A stretch of 64,000 bases of DNA, taken from Thalassobacter stenotrophicus. Its GTDB lineage: Bacteria; Pseudomonadota; Alphaproteobacteria; Rhodobacterales; Rhodobacteraceae. This document shows positions 1-9,025 of this stretch, piece by piece. The position numbers and the translations under genes are program-made. Where the stretch lies: positions 1 through 64,000 of the forward strand of contig NZ_CYRX01000007.1 of the NCBI RefSeq assembly GCF_001458315.1. Reading direction: 5' to 3'. The notes under the pieces are model-generated. The model was not told the origin of the DNA and did no database searches. It worked only from the letters and a program-made list of their open reading frames with translations. Within the stretch, counting starts at the first letter, position 1. Each line of letters starts with the position of its first letter.

Positions 1-1
1 A

Positions 2-1204
2 TCCGTCCGGGGTCAGGGGAAACACGTCCCCAAGCGGGTTTGTGCAACAAAGCCGGAGAAAGACAAAAAAACCTGCGTGCTCATCACCAATGACGTGGAT
101 GAGGCGATCATTCTTGCGGATCGGATCATCGCACTGAACCCCGATGGGACGCTCGGCGCAGAGTTCCCCGTCAGCCTGCCGCGCCCGCGCGACCGGATGG
201 AGATGAACCATAACGCGGCTTTCAAAACACTGCGCGCTGACGTGACGCGTTACCTGATGGACGCGGGGATTGAGGCGAAGGTGGAGGGCACGAAACGACT
301 GCCCAACGTCACGCCCATCCACAGCGTGCCCAAGGCCGTCGCCGAGGCGTCGCAATCCATTCGCCCGGACGATGCGTATCTAACCTTCCGCGAATTGCAC
401 AAGGTTTACCCCACGCCCAAAGGCCCCCTGACGGTGGTCGAGGATTTCGATCTGAAGGTCAAAAAGGGTGAGTTTATCTCGTTAATCGGGCACTCAGGCT
501 GCGGGAAATCAACCGTGTTAACCATGGCCGCAGGTCTTAACCCGATATCAAAGGGCAACATCCGTTTGGATGGCTGGGACGTGCAGGGCGCAGACCCCGA
601 ACGCGCCGTGGTCTTCCAGTCGCCGAACCTGTTCCCATGGCTGTCAGCCAAGGAAAACGTCGCAATCGGCGTGGACAAGGTCTACCCCAAGGCCTCGGTG
701 GCCGAGCGTCAGGATGTGGTCGAATACTATCTTGAACGCGTGGGTCTTGCCGACAGTATGGACAAGCAAGCCTCGGACCTGTCGAACGGTATGAAGCAAC
801 GCGTCGGGATCGCCCGTGCCTTTGCGCTGTCGCCCAAACTGCTCCTCTTGGATGAGCCGTTCGGCATGCTCGACAGCCTCACACGATGGGAATTGCAAGA
901 AGTTCTGATGGAGGTTTGGTCGCGCACCAAAGTCACCGCAATCTGCGTGACCCATGACGTGGATGAGGCCATCTTGCTCGCGGATCGTGTTGTCATGATG
1001 ACCAACGGACCCCAAGCGACCATTGGCAAAATAACGGATGTGAACCTGCCGCGCCCACGCACCCGCAAGGCGCTGTTGGAACATCCCGATTATTACACTT
1101 ACCGCCAAGAAGTTCTCGATTTCCTTGAGGAATATGAACACGGCAACACGTCGAAAACGGCATCCCAAACGTCAGACAAACCCAAGGCCGTGGCGGCAGA
1201 GTGA
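2..1204 (+). CDS. Nitrate ABC transporter ATP-binding protein, tandem ATPase type (5' partial)
   Basis: The reading frame is open to the left edge, so the start is missing. The first 40 or so visible codons are the tail of one ABC ATPase domain (a D-loop/H-loop-like ITNDVDEAIILADRI stretch). A linker follows, then a complete second ATPase domain: Walker A GHSGCGKST near nt 496, Q-loop VVFQSPNLFPW, signature LSNGMKQRVGIARA, Walker B LLLLDEPFG and H-loop VTHDVDEA. Two ATPase domains in one chain resemble the NrtC/NrtD pair of nitrate/nitrite importers. It would energise uptake at the inner membrane. Position directly before nirB supports nitrate or nitrite as substrate. The linker and C-terminus carry no recognised regulatory domain. 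Substrate is inferred from context; a related cyanate or bicarbonate system is the alternative. Confidence 0.85.
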   Translation, partial: SVRGQGKHVPKRVCATKPEKDKKTCVLITNDVDEAIILADRIIALNPDGTLGAEFPVSLPRPRDRMEMNHNAAFKTLRADVTRYLMDAGIEAKVEGTKRLPNVTPIHSVPKAVAEASQSIRPDDAYLTFRELHKVYPTPKGPLTVVEDFDLKVKKGEFISLIGHSGCGKSTVLTMAAGLNPISKGNIRLDGWDVQGADPERAVVFQSPNLFPWLSAKENVAIGVDKVYPKASVAERQDVVEYYLERVGLADSMDKQASDLSNGMKQRVGIARAFALSPKLLLLDEPFGMLDSLTRWELQEVLMEVWSRTKVTAICVTHDVDEAILLADRVVMMTNGPQATIGKITDVNLPRPRTRKALLEHPDYYTYRQEVLDFLEEYEHGNTSKTASQTSDKPKAVAAE

Positions 1205-1279
1205 CCCTCGCCCCCTGCAGCCCTGTCATGTCTTTGGCCCTGCGCGTACCGCGCGTCGGGCGCATAAAAGGAAGCAAAA

Positions 1280-3718
1280 ATGACTGAAAAACTTGTCATT
1301 ATTGGTGCGGGCATGGCCTCTGGCCGTGTGATTGAGCACCTCGTAGAGGCCGCGCCCTCTGCCTACGATATCACCCTCTTCAACGCAGAGCCGCGCGGAA
1401 ACTACAACCGCATCATGCTCAGCCCGGTTCTGAGTGGTGATAAGGCCTATGAAGAAATCGTAACCCACGACGCGGCCTTCTATGCCACACACAATGTCAC
1501 CTGCCGTTTCGGTGAACGGGTGGCCCAGATTGACCGCGCAGCCAAGACGCTGACGGCGGAAAATGGTGAGGTTATCTCCTACGACAAACTGGTGTTTGGC
1601 ACAGGTTCCAATCCCTTCATGATCCCGCTTCCGGGCCATGATCTAAAGGGCGTCATCGCCTACCGTGATCTGGAAGACACCGAGCAGATGATGGCCATGG
1701 GGCAAGGATCTAAGGTGGTTGTTATCGGTGGCGGGCTTTTGGGTCTAGAGGCCGCCGCAGGCATGGCCGCACGCGGGGTCGACGTGACCGTGGTGCATAT
1801 CATGCCATGGTTGATGGAGCGTCAGCTGGACGAGGCCGCAGGCTTCTTGCTGCGCAAAGCGCTGGTCGAAAAAGGCATCACCGTTAAATGCGCCGCCAAT
1901 TCCAAGGAGATACTTGGTCAAGACGGTCATGTCCGCGCCCTGTTGCTGGATGACGGCACTGAGCTTCCCTGTGATCTCTTGGTGATGGCTGTCGGCATCC
2001 GTCCCAACGTGGCGCTCGCCAAGGACGCCGGGCTGGCTGTGGGTCGGGGCATTCACGTGGACGATCAGATGCTCACATCCGATCCCGATGTGCTGGCCGT
2101 TGGTGAATGTGTGGAACATGACGGGGCGATTTTTGGCCTTGTGGCGCCGCTGTATGATCAGGCTAAGGTGGCGGCAGCAACGCTGTTGGGCGAACCGGCC
2201 GCGTTCGTGCAAAAGGACCTCTCGACCAAGCTAAAGGTCACAGGATGTGACCTGTTTTCAGCGGGCGACTTTGCCGATGGAGAAGGTCGCGAAGACATCG
2301 TCTTTCGCGACCCATCGCGCGGTGTCTATCGCCGTTTGGTCATTGAAAACAACATTCTGGTCGGCTGCGTCATGTACGGCGACACCGCCGACAGCAATTG
2401 GTTCTTTGGCCTTATCCGCGACAAAACCAACATCGAAGAGATGCGCGAAACTGTCATTTTTGGCCCCGCGTTTCAAGGAGGCGGCTCTGTGGACCCGCTC
2501 TCAGCCGTTGCAGCCTTACCGCGTGATGCGGAGATTTGTGGCTGCAACGGCGTGTGCAAAGGAACTATCGAAGATGCGATCACAGCGGGCGCAACCGACT
2601 TAGGGGCCATCAAGGCCACAACCAAGGCCTCCGCCTCTTGCGGCAGTTGCACTGGGCTTGTCGAGCAGGTGCTTGCGGTCACATTGGGTGACGATTTCGT
2701 AGCCCCTGCCGCCGCCACGGTTTGCGGCTGCACCGACATGACCCATGAAGACGTGCGCCGCATGATCAAATCCCAAAAGCTGACTTCCATGGCTGCCGTG
2801 TGGCAGGCCTGTGGTTGGAAAACACCCTGCGGATGCCATGTCTGCCGCCCGGCGCTTAACTTCTATCTGCTTGCAGATTGGCCGCTGGAATATCGCGACG
2901 ACCCGCAATCACGTTTCATTAATGAACGTAAACACGCCAACATCCAAAAAGATGGCACGTTTTCGGTCGTGCCTCGGATGTGGGGCGGGATCACAACCCC
3001 CGCCGAATTGCGTGCCATCGCTGATGCGGCAGACAAATACGATGTCCCAACAGTCAAAGTGACGGGTGGCCAGCGGATCGATCTGCTTGGTGTGCGCGGC
3101 GAAGATTTGCCTGCAATGTGGGCTGATCTGAATGCCGCAGGCATGGTGTCGGGGCATGCCTATACCAAGGGTTTGCGCACCGTGAAAACCTGTGTCGGCA
3201 CGGATCATTGCCGCTTTGGCACACAGGATTCGACTGGCCTTGGCATCCAGTTGGAAAAAATCCTGTGGGGTTCGTGGACACCCCATAAACTCAAACTGGC
3301 CGTATCTGGCTGCCCCCGAAATTGTGCCGAGGCGACGTGTAAGGACATCGGTGTCGTCTGCGTTGATAGCGGTTATCAAATCTCAATCGGCGGCGCGGCG
3401 GGCATGGACGTCAAAGAGACCGAGCTGTTGGTTCAGGTCGCGACCGAGCAAGAGGTGATCGACGTCATCTGCGCCGTGACGCAGTTGTACCGTGAGGGTG
3501 CCAAGTATCTGGATCGGATTTACAAGTGGATGGCCAAGGTGGGCCTCGACTGGATCACCGCGCAGGTCGTGGATGATTTAGATAACCGCCAAGCCTTGGT
3601 TGAGCGGTTCGAACTCAGCCAATTGATCTATCGTAAGGACCCCTGGGCGGAGCATGCGGCAACAAAAGCCCAACAATACCAGCCCCTTGCCGACCTATCA
3701 TTGGAGGCTGCGGAATGA
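1280..3718 (+). CDS. nirB: Assimilatory nitrite reductase [NAD(P)H], large subunit
   Basis: Reduces nitrite to ammonium in the cytoplasm with NAD(P)H, using FAD, iron-sulfur and sirohaem centres. The 812-residue protein shows an FAD Rossmann motif (IIGAGMASG) at about residues 6-14, an NAD Rossmann motif (VVVIGGGLLGLEAA) near 145, a first BFD-type [2Fe-2S] domain at about 420-465 (CGCNGVC and CGSC), a second Cys-rich BFD-like segment at about 480-525, and the sirohaem/[4Fe-4S] cysteines TCVGTDHC near 636 and SGCPRNCAEATC near 676-688. The length fits NirB. The ATG follows AAAAGGAAG at the usual spacing, 75 bases after the transporter gene. The stop overlaps the nirD start (ATGA). Confidence 0.97.
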   Translation: MTEKLVIIGAGMASGRVIEHLVEAAPSAYDITLFNAEPRGNYNRIMLSPVLSGDKAYEEIVTHDAAFYATHNVTCRFGERVAQIDRAAKTLTAENGEVISYDKLVFGTGSNPFMIPLPGHDLKGVIAYRDLEDTEQMMAMGQGSKVVVIGGGLLGLEAAAGMAARGVDVTVVHIMPWLMERQLDEAAGFLLRKALVEKGITVKCAANSKEILGQDGHVRALLLDDGTELPCDLLVMAVGIRPNVALAKDAGLAVGRGIHVDDQMLTSDPDVLAVGECVEHDGAIFGLVAPLYDQAKVAAATLLGEPAAFVQKDLSTKLKVTGCDLFSAGDFADGEGREDIVFRDPSRGVYRRLVIENNILVGCVMYGDTADSNWFFGLIRDKTNIEEMRETVIFGPAFQGGGSVDPLSAVAALPRDAEICGCNGVCKGTIEDAITAGATDLGAIKATTKASASCGSCTGLVEQVLAVTLGDDFVAPAAATVCGCTDMTHEDVRRMIKSQKLTSMAAVWQACGWKTPCGCHVCRPALNFYLLADWPLEYRDDPQSRFINERKHANIQKDGTFSVVPRMWGGITTPAELRAIADAADKYDVPTVKVTGGQRIDLLGVRGEDLPAMWADLNAAGMVSGHAYTKGLRTVKTCVGTDHCRFGTQDSTGLGIQLEKILWGSWTPHKLKLAVSGCPRNCAEATCKDIGVVCVDSGYQISIGGAAGMDVKETELLVQVATEQEVIDVICAVTQLYREGAKYLDRIYKWMAKVGLDWITAQVVDDLDNRQALVERFELSQLIYRKDPWAEHAATKAQQYQPLADLSLEAAE

Positions 3719-4056
3719 GCAACTGGATCGATATCGCCGCCCTTGATGACGTCCCGAAACGCGGCGCGCGCATGGTTAAAACCGCCCACGGCTGCGTCGC
3801 GGTGTTCCGCACTGGTGCGGATGAGGTTTTCGCGCTCGACAACGCATGCCCGCACAAGAAAGGGCCTTTGGCCGAGGGCATAGTGCACGGACGCGCTGTG
3901 ACATGCCCATTGCACAATTGGGTCATCTCGCTGGAAACGGGCCAAGCGCAGGGCGCGGATGAGGGGCAAGTCGCGACCTATCCTGCGCGGGTTGAGGGGG
4001 GGCGCATCTTGCTCGATGCCACCTTCCTGCGATCGCGGAAAGTGGCCGCGGAATGA
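3715..4056 (+). CDS. nirD: Nitrite reductase small subunit, Rieske type
   Basis: Partner of NirB in NAD(P)H-dependent nitrite reduction. The 113-residue protein is a single Rieske-fold domain. Unlike E. coli NirD, it keeps both ligand motifs of a Rieske [2Fe-2S] cluster: ACPHKKGPL near residue 43 and TCPLHNW near 63, giving CxH and CxxH. It can therefore be expected to bind a cluster. The start ATG overlaps the nirB stop, and its own stop overlaps the nasA start, so all three are probably translationally coupled. A general ferredoxin role is possible, but position and length make NirD the clear call. Confidence 0.95.
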   Translation: MSNWIDIAALDDVPKRGARMVKTAHGCVAVFRTGADEVFALDNACPHKKGPLAEGIVHGRAVTCPLHNWVISLETGQAQGADEGQVATYPARVEGGRILLDATFLRSRKVAAE

Positions 4057-6632
4057 CCGAACTCACGCGCACCACCTGTCCCTATTGCGGCGTTGGCTGC
4101 GGGGTTTTGGCCGCGCCAGACGGCACCATTCAGGGTGATCCGGACCACCCGGCCAACTTTGGGCGGCTGTGCTCCAAGGGCTCTGCGCTCGGCGAAACCA
4201 TTGACCTTGAGGGCCGCTTGCTGACCCCGATGGTGGATAACGCGCCCGCAAGCTGGGACACCGCACTGGGTCAAGTGGCCGAAAAATTCTCAGCCGCAAT
4301 AGACACATATGGCTCCGACAGTGTCGCGTTCTATGTGTCGGGCCAATTGCTGACCGAGGATTACTACGTCGCGAATAAGCTGATGAAGGGCTACATCGGC
4401 TCGGCCAACATCGACACCAATTCCCGGCTGTGCATGGCGTCCTCGGTTGCGGGACACAAGCGCGCGTTTGGGTCTGACACGGTGCCGCAAACCTATGAGG
4501 ATCTGGAGGAGGCCGATCTGATCGTGCTCGTCGGCTCCAACCTCGCGTGGTGCCACCCAGTGCTGTTTCAGCGCATCATTGAGGCCAAGAAAACGCGCCC
4601 AAATCTGCGGATCATCAACATCGATCCGCGGCGCACGGCGACCTCTGAATTTTCCGACATGCACCTGAACATCGCGCCCGACGGGGACATTGCGCTGTTC
4701 AACGGGTTGCTCGCCCATATCGCCGATCAGGGCGCACAAAATAATGTATACATTAATGCATACATTAATGGCTATGAGGATGCCGTGGCCACCGCCCGGC
4801 TGAGCAACCCTGCGGACACCGACCTCAGCCCGGCGGAGCTGGAGGCGTTTTATACCGCGTGGACCGGCACGGAAAAGGTCGTCACGCTCTATAGTCAGGG
4901 CGTGAACCAGTCGTCCTGCGGCTCCGACAAGGTAAACGCGATCCTGAATTGCCACCTTGCGACGGGTCGGATCGGCAAGCCCGGCTGTGGCCCGCTTTCG
5001 GCGACGGGCCAGCCCAATGCGATGGGCGGGCGTGAGGTTGGCGGTTTGGCGAATATGCTCGCCAACCACCTCGATCTCGACAACGCCGCCCACCGCGATG
5101 CGGTTCAAACGTTTTGGAACAGCCCAACGATCAGCGACCATCAGGGCCTTAAGGCGGTCGATCTGTTTGATGCCTGCGCGCGCGGTGAGATCAAGGCGTT
5201 GTGGGTCATGTCCACGAACCCAGCCGTGTCTTTACCCGATGCCAACCGCGTGGCGGAGGCCATCGCAAATGTGCCGTTTGTGGCCGTTTCGGACATCATG
5301 GCCCGCACGGACACGGGCGATCTGGCCGACGTGCTGCTGCCCGCGACGGGGTGGGGCGAAAAGGACGGGACCGTCACAAATTCGGAGCGTCGGATTTCAC
5401 GCCAGCGCGCGTTTTTGCCCACGCCGGGACAGTGTCGGCCCGATTGGGATATTGTGGCCGATGTTGCGCGGCGCATGGGGTTTTCTGGGTTTGACTATAC
5501 CAGCCCCGCTGAGATTTTCGCCGAATACATCGCCCTTGGTGATGCCGCGCAGCGTTTCCATCGTGACCTAGATCTGAGCGTTTTTGCGGATGTGGATTAC
5601 GCCAACCTGTTGCCGACCCAATGGCCCCGCAATGGTGCAAGGTTCTTTGCAGAAGGCGGGTTCTATCATGCCGACGGCAAGGCCAAGATGTTGCCCATTT
5701 CCGCCCCAAAACTAAGTCAAAACCCTCAGTTTTCCTTGAATACGGGCCGCAACCGGGACCAATGGCACACCATGACGCGCACGGGCAAAGCCCCGCGCCT
5801 TGGGGCGCATCTTGCGGAGCCGTACCTTGAAATACATCCCTCAGATGCAGCGCAGATCGATGTGGTCGAGGGGGATTTGGTCGCCGTTGAGAATACCTGC
5901 GGCGACGGTATCCTACGGGCATTGATCACGCCGCGCGCCACGCCGGGGCAGGTGTTTGCGCCAATGCATTGGACCCGTCAAAAGGCGCCGAGTGGCATGA
6001 TCAACAGCCTGATCCGCCCGGAGGTTGATCCGGTCTCGGGCCAGCCTGCGTCCAAAACGGGTGCAGTGGAATTGCGCAAATTCGCAGCCGCTTGGTACGG
6101 GTTTGCGGCCAGCACCACTGAGATGCAGCCAAGCGAGATTTACAGCGCGGTTGCCCGTACCCGAACCGGATGGCAGGTGGAACTGGCGGGGCGTTGCCTG
6201 CCCCTCAATTGGGAAGATACCGCCCGCCGCGTCACCGGCTGCGCCGATGCGACAGCGGCCAGCGTGACTGATGCTCAGGCGGGTACAACGGCGATTTCGT
6301 TCACCCAATCGGGCACCTTGGTGGGTGTGTTCTATGCAGGTCCTGCGCCCATCGCCTTGGCGCGCAGTCATGTGGTGGCCCTGATCGGCACACAGGCCGA
6401 CCCGCTTCGGGTCTTGGCCGGGCGTCCTGCGGCGGGGCAGTTCGATCCGGGTGCGACCGTGTGCGGGTGTTTTGACGTGGGCCGCAACACGCTTTTGGCA
6501 GCGGTACAGGGTGGGGCCACGACGGTTGCAGCCTTGGGCGCGCAGACCTGTGCGGGCACCAATTGCGGTTCGTGCAAGCCAGAGTTGGCGGCCCTTTTGC
6601 ACGAGGCGGCCCTGCCGATGGCCGCCGAATGA
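4053..6632 (+). CDS. nasA: Assimilatory nitrate reductase, molybdopterin catalytic subunit
   Basis: Reduces nitrate to nitrite in the cytoplasm at a bis-MGD molybdenum centre. The 859-residue protein begins with the [4Fe-4S] motif C9-x2-C12-x3-C16 plus a cysteine near residue 40, followed by the molybdopterin oxidoreductase and dinucleotide-binding domains. It ends with a BFD-like [2Fe-2S] domain at about residues 803-843 (CGCFDVG, CAGTNCGSC). The appended BFD domain is typical of the longer NasA form that takes electrons from a partner flavoprotein. No separate NasB/NasC reductase gene is visible here; NirB or an unseen gene may be the donor (inference). A 12-base tandem repeat at 4746-4769 encodes VYIN-AYIN. 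Start and stop overlap nirD and the next gene. Confidence 0.95.
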   Translation: MTELTRTTCPYCGVGCGVLAAPDGTIQGDPDHPANFGRLCSKGSALGETIDLEGRLLTPMVDNAPASWDTALGQVAEKFSAAIDTYGSDSVAFYVSGQLLTEDYYVANKLMKGYIGSANIDTNSRLCMASSVAGHKRAFGSDTVPQTYEDLEEADLIVLVGSNLAWCHPVLFQRIIEAKKTRPNLRIINIDPRRTATSEFSDMHLNIAPDGDIALFNGLLAHIADQGAQNNVYINAYINGYEDAVATARLSNPADTDLSPAELEAFYTAWTGTEKVVTLYSQGVNQSSCGSDKVNAILNCHLATGRIGKPGCGPLSATGQPNAMGGREVGGLANMLANHLDLDNAAHRDAVQTFWNSPTISDHQGLKAVDLFDACARGEIKALWVMSTNPAVSLPDANRVAEAIANVPFVAVSDIMARTDTGDLADVLLPATGWGEKDGTVTNSERRISRQRAFLPTPGQCRPDWDIVADVARRMGFSGFDYTSPAEIFAEYIALGDAAQRFHRDLDLSVFADVDYANLLPTQWPRNGARFFAEGGFYHADGKAKMLPISAPKLSQNPQFSLNTGRNRDQWHTMTRTGKAPRLGAHLAEPYLEIHPSDAAQIDVVEGDLVAVENTCGDGILRALITPRATPGQVFAPMHWTRQKAPSGMINSLIRPEVDPVSGQPASKTGAVELRKFAAAWYGFAASTTEMQPSEIYSAVARTRTGWQVELAGRCLPLNWEDTARRVTGCADATAASVTDAQAGTTAISFTQSGTLVGVFYAGPAPIALARSHVVALIGTQADPLRVLAGRPAAGQFDPGATVCGCFDVGRNTLLAAVQGGATTVAALGAQTCAGTNCGSCKPELAALLHEAALPMAAE
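4746..4769 (+). repeat. Codon-aligned 12-bp tandem duplication inside nasA
   Basis: Two adjacent 12-base units (gtatacattaat and gcatacattaat) differ at one base and encode VYIN and AYIN. The units lie in frame and are strikingly AT-rich compared with the surrounding gene. This looks like a recent slippage duplication that adds four residues in a surface-loop-like stretch between conserved NasA segments. Confidence 0.75.
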
Positions 6633-7564
6633 GCATCGCACCCTACGTTCGGATTGTCGCCCGGGGGCAGGGGCGCGCACGGCCCCTCACGATGTCAGAG
6701 GCCCACGATGCCATGACCATTATCTTGCGTGGACAGGCTGATCCCGAAGCGGTCGGTGCCTTGTTGATGGTGCTGCGGCTGAGGGGCGAAGTGCCCGAAG
6801 AAATCGCGGGTTTTACGGCCGCTTTGCGGGATCATGTCACGGGGGTCTTGCCAACGGCGGACCTTGATTGGCCCAGCTATGCTGCGGGCCGGACCCGTGG
6901 CGCGCCCTTGTTTTTGCTAGCCGCGCGCTTGGTCGCACAGGCTGGATATTCGGTGTCTATGCACGGTTGGAATTCGCATCAAATGCCTGATGCAAGCGTG
7001 CGGGAGGCATTGGAGCACGCAGGCCCACTGGTGCGTTACAGCCCCCTTGAAACGCTTTGCCCCGAGGCGTTTCGCATCCTGCGGCTACGCGATGCTTTTG
7101 GGCTACGCTCATGCTGGAACACCGTGTTGCGGATGTGGAACCCGTCGCAGGCGCGTGTGTCGGTGCAGGGGGTGTTTCACCCGTCCTACCGCAGCCTTCA
7201 GGCCTGCGCCGCCGAGATGTTGGGTCAGAAAGACCTTGTGATCATCAAAGGCGGGGGTGGTGAGTTTGAGCGTAACCCAACCAAGGATATTGCGCTATTT
7301 GGGTTGCGCGATGGGGTGCACGCACAGGCGACAGCGCCCGCGCTTTTGGCGCAACCACGCCGTCTGCATGATCCGGAAATGACACTGAATATTGGAACCC
7401 TTTGGCGGGGTGACCTCCAGAGCGCGCAGGCACAGGCGACTGTGACAGGGACGGCTGCGCTCGCGCTTTGGGGGCTTCGCGCTGAGGCCACTCTCAAGGA
7501 ATGCCAAGACTTGGCCCAAGACCTTTGGAGCAATCGCAACGTTCAACAAAAGGTGCACGCATGA
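6629..7564 (+). CDS. Glycosyl transferase family protein (TrpD2/YbiB-like)
   Basis: The 311-residue protein has the fold signature of class III nucleoside phosphorylases/phosphoribosyltransferases: a helical N-terminal domain (residues 1-70, with MSEAHDAMTIILRGQADPE and the RLRGEVPEEIAGFTAAL helix) and a larger C-terminal alpha/beta domain. The GTGGD phosphoribosyl motif of anthranilate phosphoribosyltransferase is not present; KGGGGEFERNP is seen near residue 205. It therefore matches the TrpD2/YbiB branch, some members of which bind nucleic acid, rather than tryptophan biosynthesis. The start is set at the ATG overlapping the nasA stop; an in-frame upstream start exists at 6563 but would lie wholly inside nasA. 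It sits between nasA and cysG with 4-base overlaps on both sides, implying a job connected to nitrate assimilation that I cannot specify. Confidence 0.85.
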   Translation: MSIAPYVRIVARGQGRARPLTMSEAHDAMTIILRGQADPEAVGALLMVLRLRGEVPEEIAGFTAALRDHVTGVLPTADLDWPSYAAGRTRGAPLFLLAARLVAQAGYSVSMHGWNSHQMPDASVREALEHAGPLVRYSPLETLCPEAFRILRLRDAFGLRSCWNTVLRMWNPSQARVSVQGVFHPSYRSLQACAAEMLGQKDLVIIKGGGGEFERNPTKDIALFGLRDGVHAQATAPALLAQPRRLHDPEMTLNIGTLWRGDLQSAQAQATVTGTAALALWGLRAEATLKECQDLAQDLWSNRNVQQKVHA

Positions 7565-8952
7565 AAACCTTTCCGATGTTTCTTCAGATGGCGGGACGCC
7601 GCGTTGTGATCGTGGGGGGCGGCGAACAGGCCGCGCAGAAAACGCGATTGATGCTGAAAACCGAAGCGGTGATCGAGGTGCTCGCCCCGCAACTAGAGCC
7701 GGAATTGGCCGAACTCGCGGCACAGGGCCGGGTTGTTCAACGCGCGGGGCCAATCACCCCGGCCAGTTTTGCGGACACTGCGTTGTGTTTCATCGCGACG
7801 GGTTGCCCTGGGATGGATGCCGCGTTGCATGATTTGGCCAAGATCGCGGGTGCGACGGTTAATGTGGTCGATCAGCCAGAGCTATGTGATGCAATTACCC
7901 CCTCTATCGTGGACCGTGATCCGGTTGTCGTGGCCATCGGCACCGAGGGCACAGCGCCGGTTTTGGCTCGCCAGATCAAGACCCGGATGGAGCAGATGCT
8001 AGAGCCGGGCCTAGGCGATTTGGCCTCGCTTGCAGGACGCTTGCGGGGGGCTGCAGCGGCCCGGCTTGGCCCCCGTGCCCGGCGCGATTTGTGGCGCTGG
8101 GTGTTTACGGGCACCCCGCGTGAGGCCTTTGGCCGGGGCGCAGAGCGGGAGGCCGCGCGCCTGATCAAGGACGCGATCCAGACCGGCAATATCCACGCAG
8201 AGACCGGCGGCAGCGTGGCGCTGGTCGGGGCAGGGCCGGGCAGCAAGGACTTGATTACGCTGCGCGGTGTGCAGCGCCTTCAGGAGGCGGATATCATTTT
8301 CTACGACCGCTTGATTGACCCAGAGGTGTTGGAACTGGCCCGCCGCGATGCGGAGCGTGTGTACGTTGGCAAGCACCCCGGATGTCACGCATGGCCCCAA
8401 GCGAAAATCACCGCCAGACTTGTGGCCGCAGCCCGGCAGGGACAGCGCGTTGTGCGGCTTAAGGCTGGGGATCCCGGCATTTTTGGTCGCGCAGCCGAGG
8501 AGATCGCCGCCGTAAAGAACGCAGGCTTGCCGTTGGAAATTGTGCCCGGGGTTACGGCTGCCAGTGGGGCGGCGGCCTCTGGCGGGACGGTCCTGACCTC
8601 ACGCGATGACGTGGATACGGTTGTGTTCGCGACGGGTCATTTGGCGGATGGGGCTGTCGCACCAGACTGGCTGCCGCTGCTGCGGCCCGGCACGTGCGTC
8701 GCGGTTTATATGGGTGTGCGGGCAGCCCCCGACATTGAGGCCGCGTTACATGGGGTTCCACGGCGCGATTTGATCCAAGTGTCGGTCGTCGCGGACGCAC
8801 AAAGGGCCAATGAGCAGCGGTTTGATTGCACCGCGACGACGCTGACCAAGGCGCTAGAGGCGCACAACGTTACAAACGGCGCGGTGATCTTTTTGCGGTT
8901 GCCCAAGACTGCCTATGCCGAAAACGTTGTGCCGCTTCAGGCGGCTGAATAG
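7561..8952 (+). CDS. cysG: Sirohaem synthase (precorrin-2 dehydrogenase/ferrochelatase and uroporphyrinogen-III methyltransferase)
   Basis: Makes sirohaem, the cofactor of NirB, from uroporphyrinogen III. The 463-residue protein has an N-terminal NAD-binding dehydrogenase/ferrochelatase domain starting with VVIVGGGEQAAQK (about residues 15-27) and a C-terminal SAM-dependent uroporphyrinogen methyltransferase domain from about residue 218 (VALVGAGPGSKDLITLRG, GDPGIFGRAAEE, VPGVTAASGAAA). The length fits bifunctional CysG. The ATG at 7561 overlaps the previous stop; a longer form from 7501 would run back into the upstream gene and is less likely. Ending the nitrate operon with the cofactor gene makes functional sense. 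Confidence 0.95.
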   Translation: MKTFPMFLQMAGRRVVIVGGGEQAAQKTRLMLKTEAVIEVLAPQLEPELAELAAQGRVVQRAGPITPASFADTALCFIATGCPGMDAALHDLAKIAGATVNVVDQPELCDAITPSIVDRDPVVVAIGTEGTAPVLARQIKTRMEQMLEPGLGDLASLAGRLRGAAAARLGPRARRDLWRWVFTGTPREAFGRGAEREAARLIKDAIQTGNIHAETGGSVALVGAGPGSKDLITLRGVQRLQEADIIFYDRLIDPEVLELARRDAERVYVGKHPGCHAWPQAKITARLVAAARQGQRVVRLKAGDPGIFGRAAEEIAAVKNAGLPLEIVPGVTAASGAAASGGTVLTSRDDVDTVVFATGHLADGAVAPDWLPLLRPGTCVAVYMGVRAAPDIEAALHGVPRRDLIQVSVVADAQRANEQRFDCTATTLTKALEAHNVTNGAVIFLRLPKTAYAENVVPLQAAE

Positions 8953-8985
8953 CCGTCATGCGCTGGTTCCAAACGATCAAAATGT

Positions 8986-9013
8986 CCGCCGCGCGGGTTC
9001 AAACGCGCGGCGG
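8986..9013. terminator. Perfect 10-bp GC hairpin between convergent genes
   Basis: CCGCCGCGCG and CGCGCGGCGG flank an 8-base loop. It lies 33 bases past the cysG stop and 12 bases past the stop of the opposing gene. Neither side has a long T-run (minus strand continues acattttgat), so it is a likely but not canonical two-way terminator. Confidence 0.55.
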
Positions 9014-9025
9014 GAACCGGGTGGC

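Noticed and set aside
4746-4769. Start of a CRISPR-like repeat array
   Set aside because: Only two adjacent 12-base units without spacers, inside a coding gene and in frame.
4290-5141. 283-codon minus-strand open frame inside nasA
   Set aside because: It is antisense to a well-conserved enzyme gene and reads as low-complexity Arg/Gly/Val sequence with no ribosome site.
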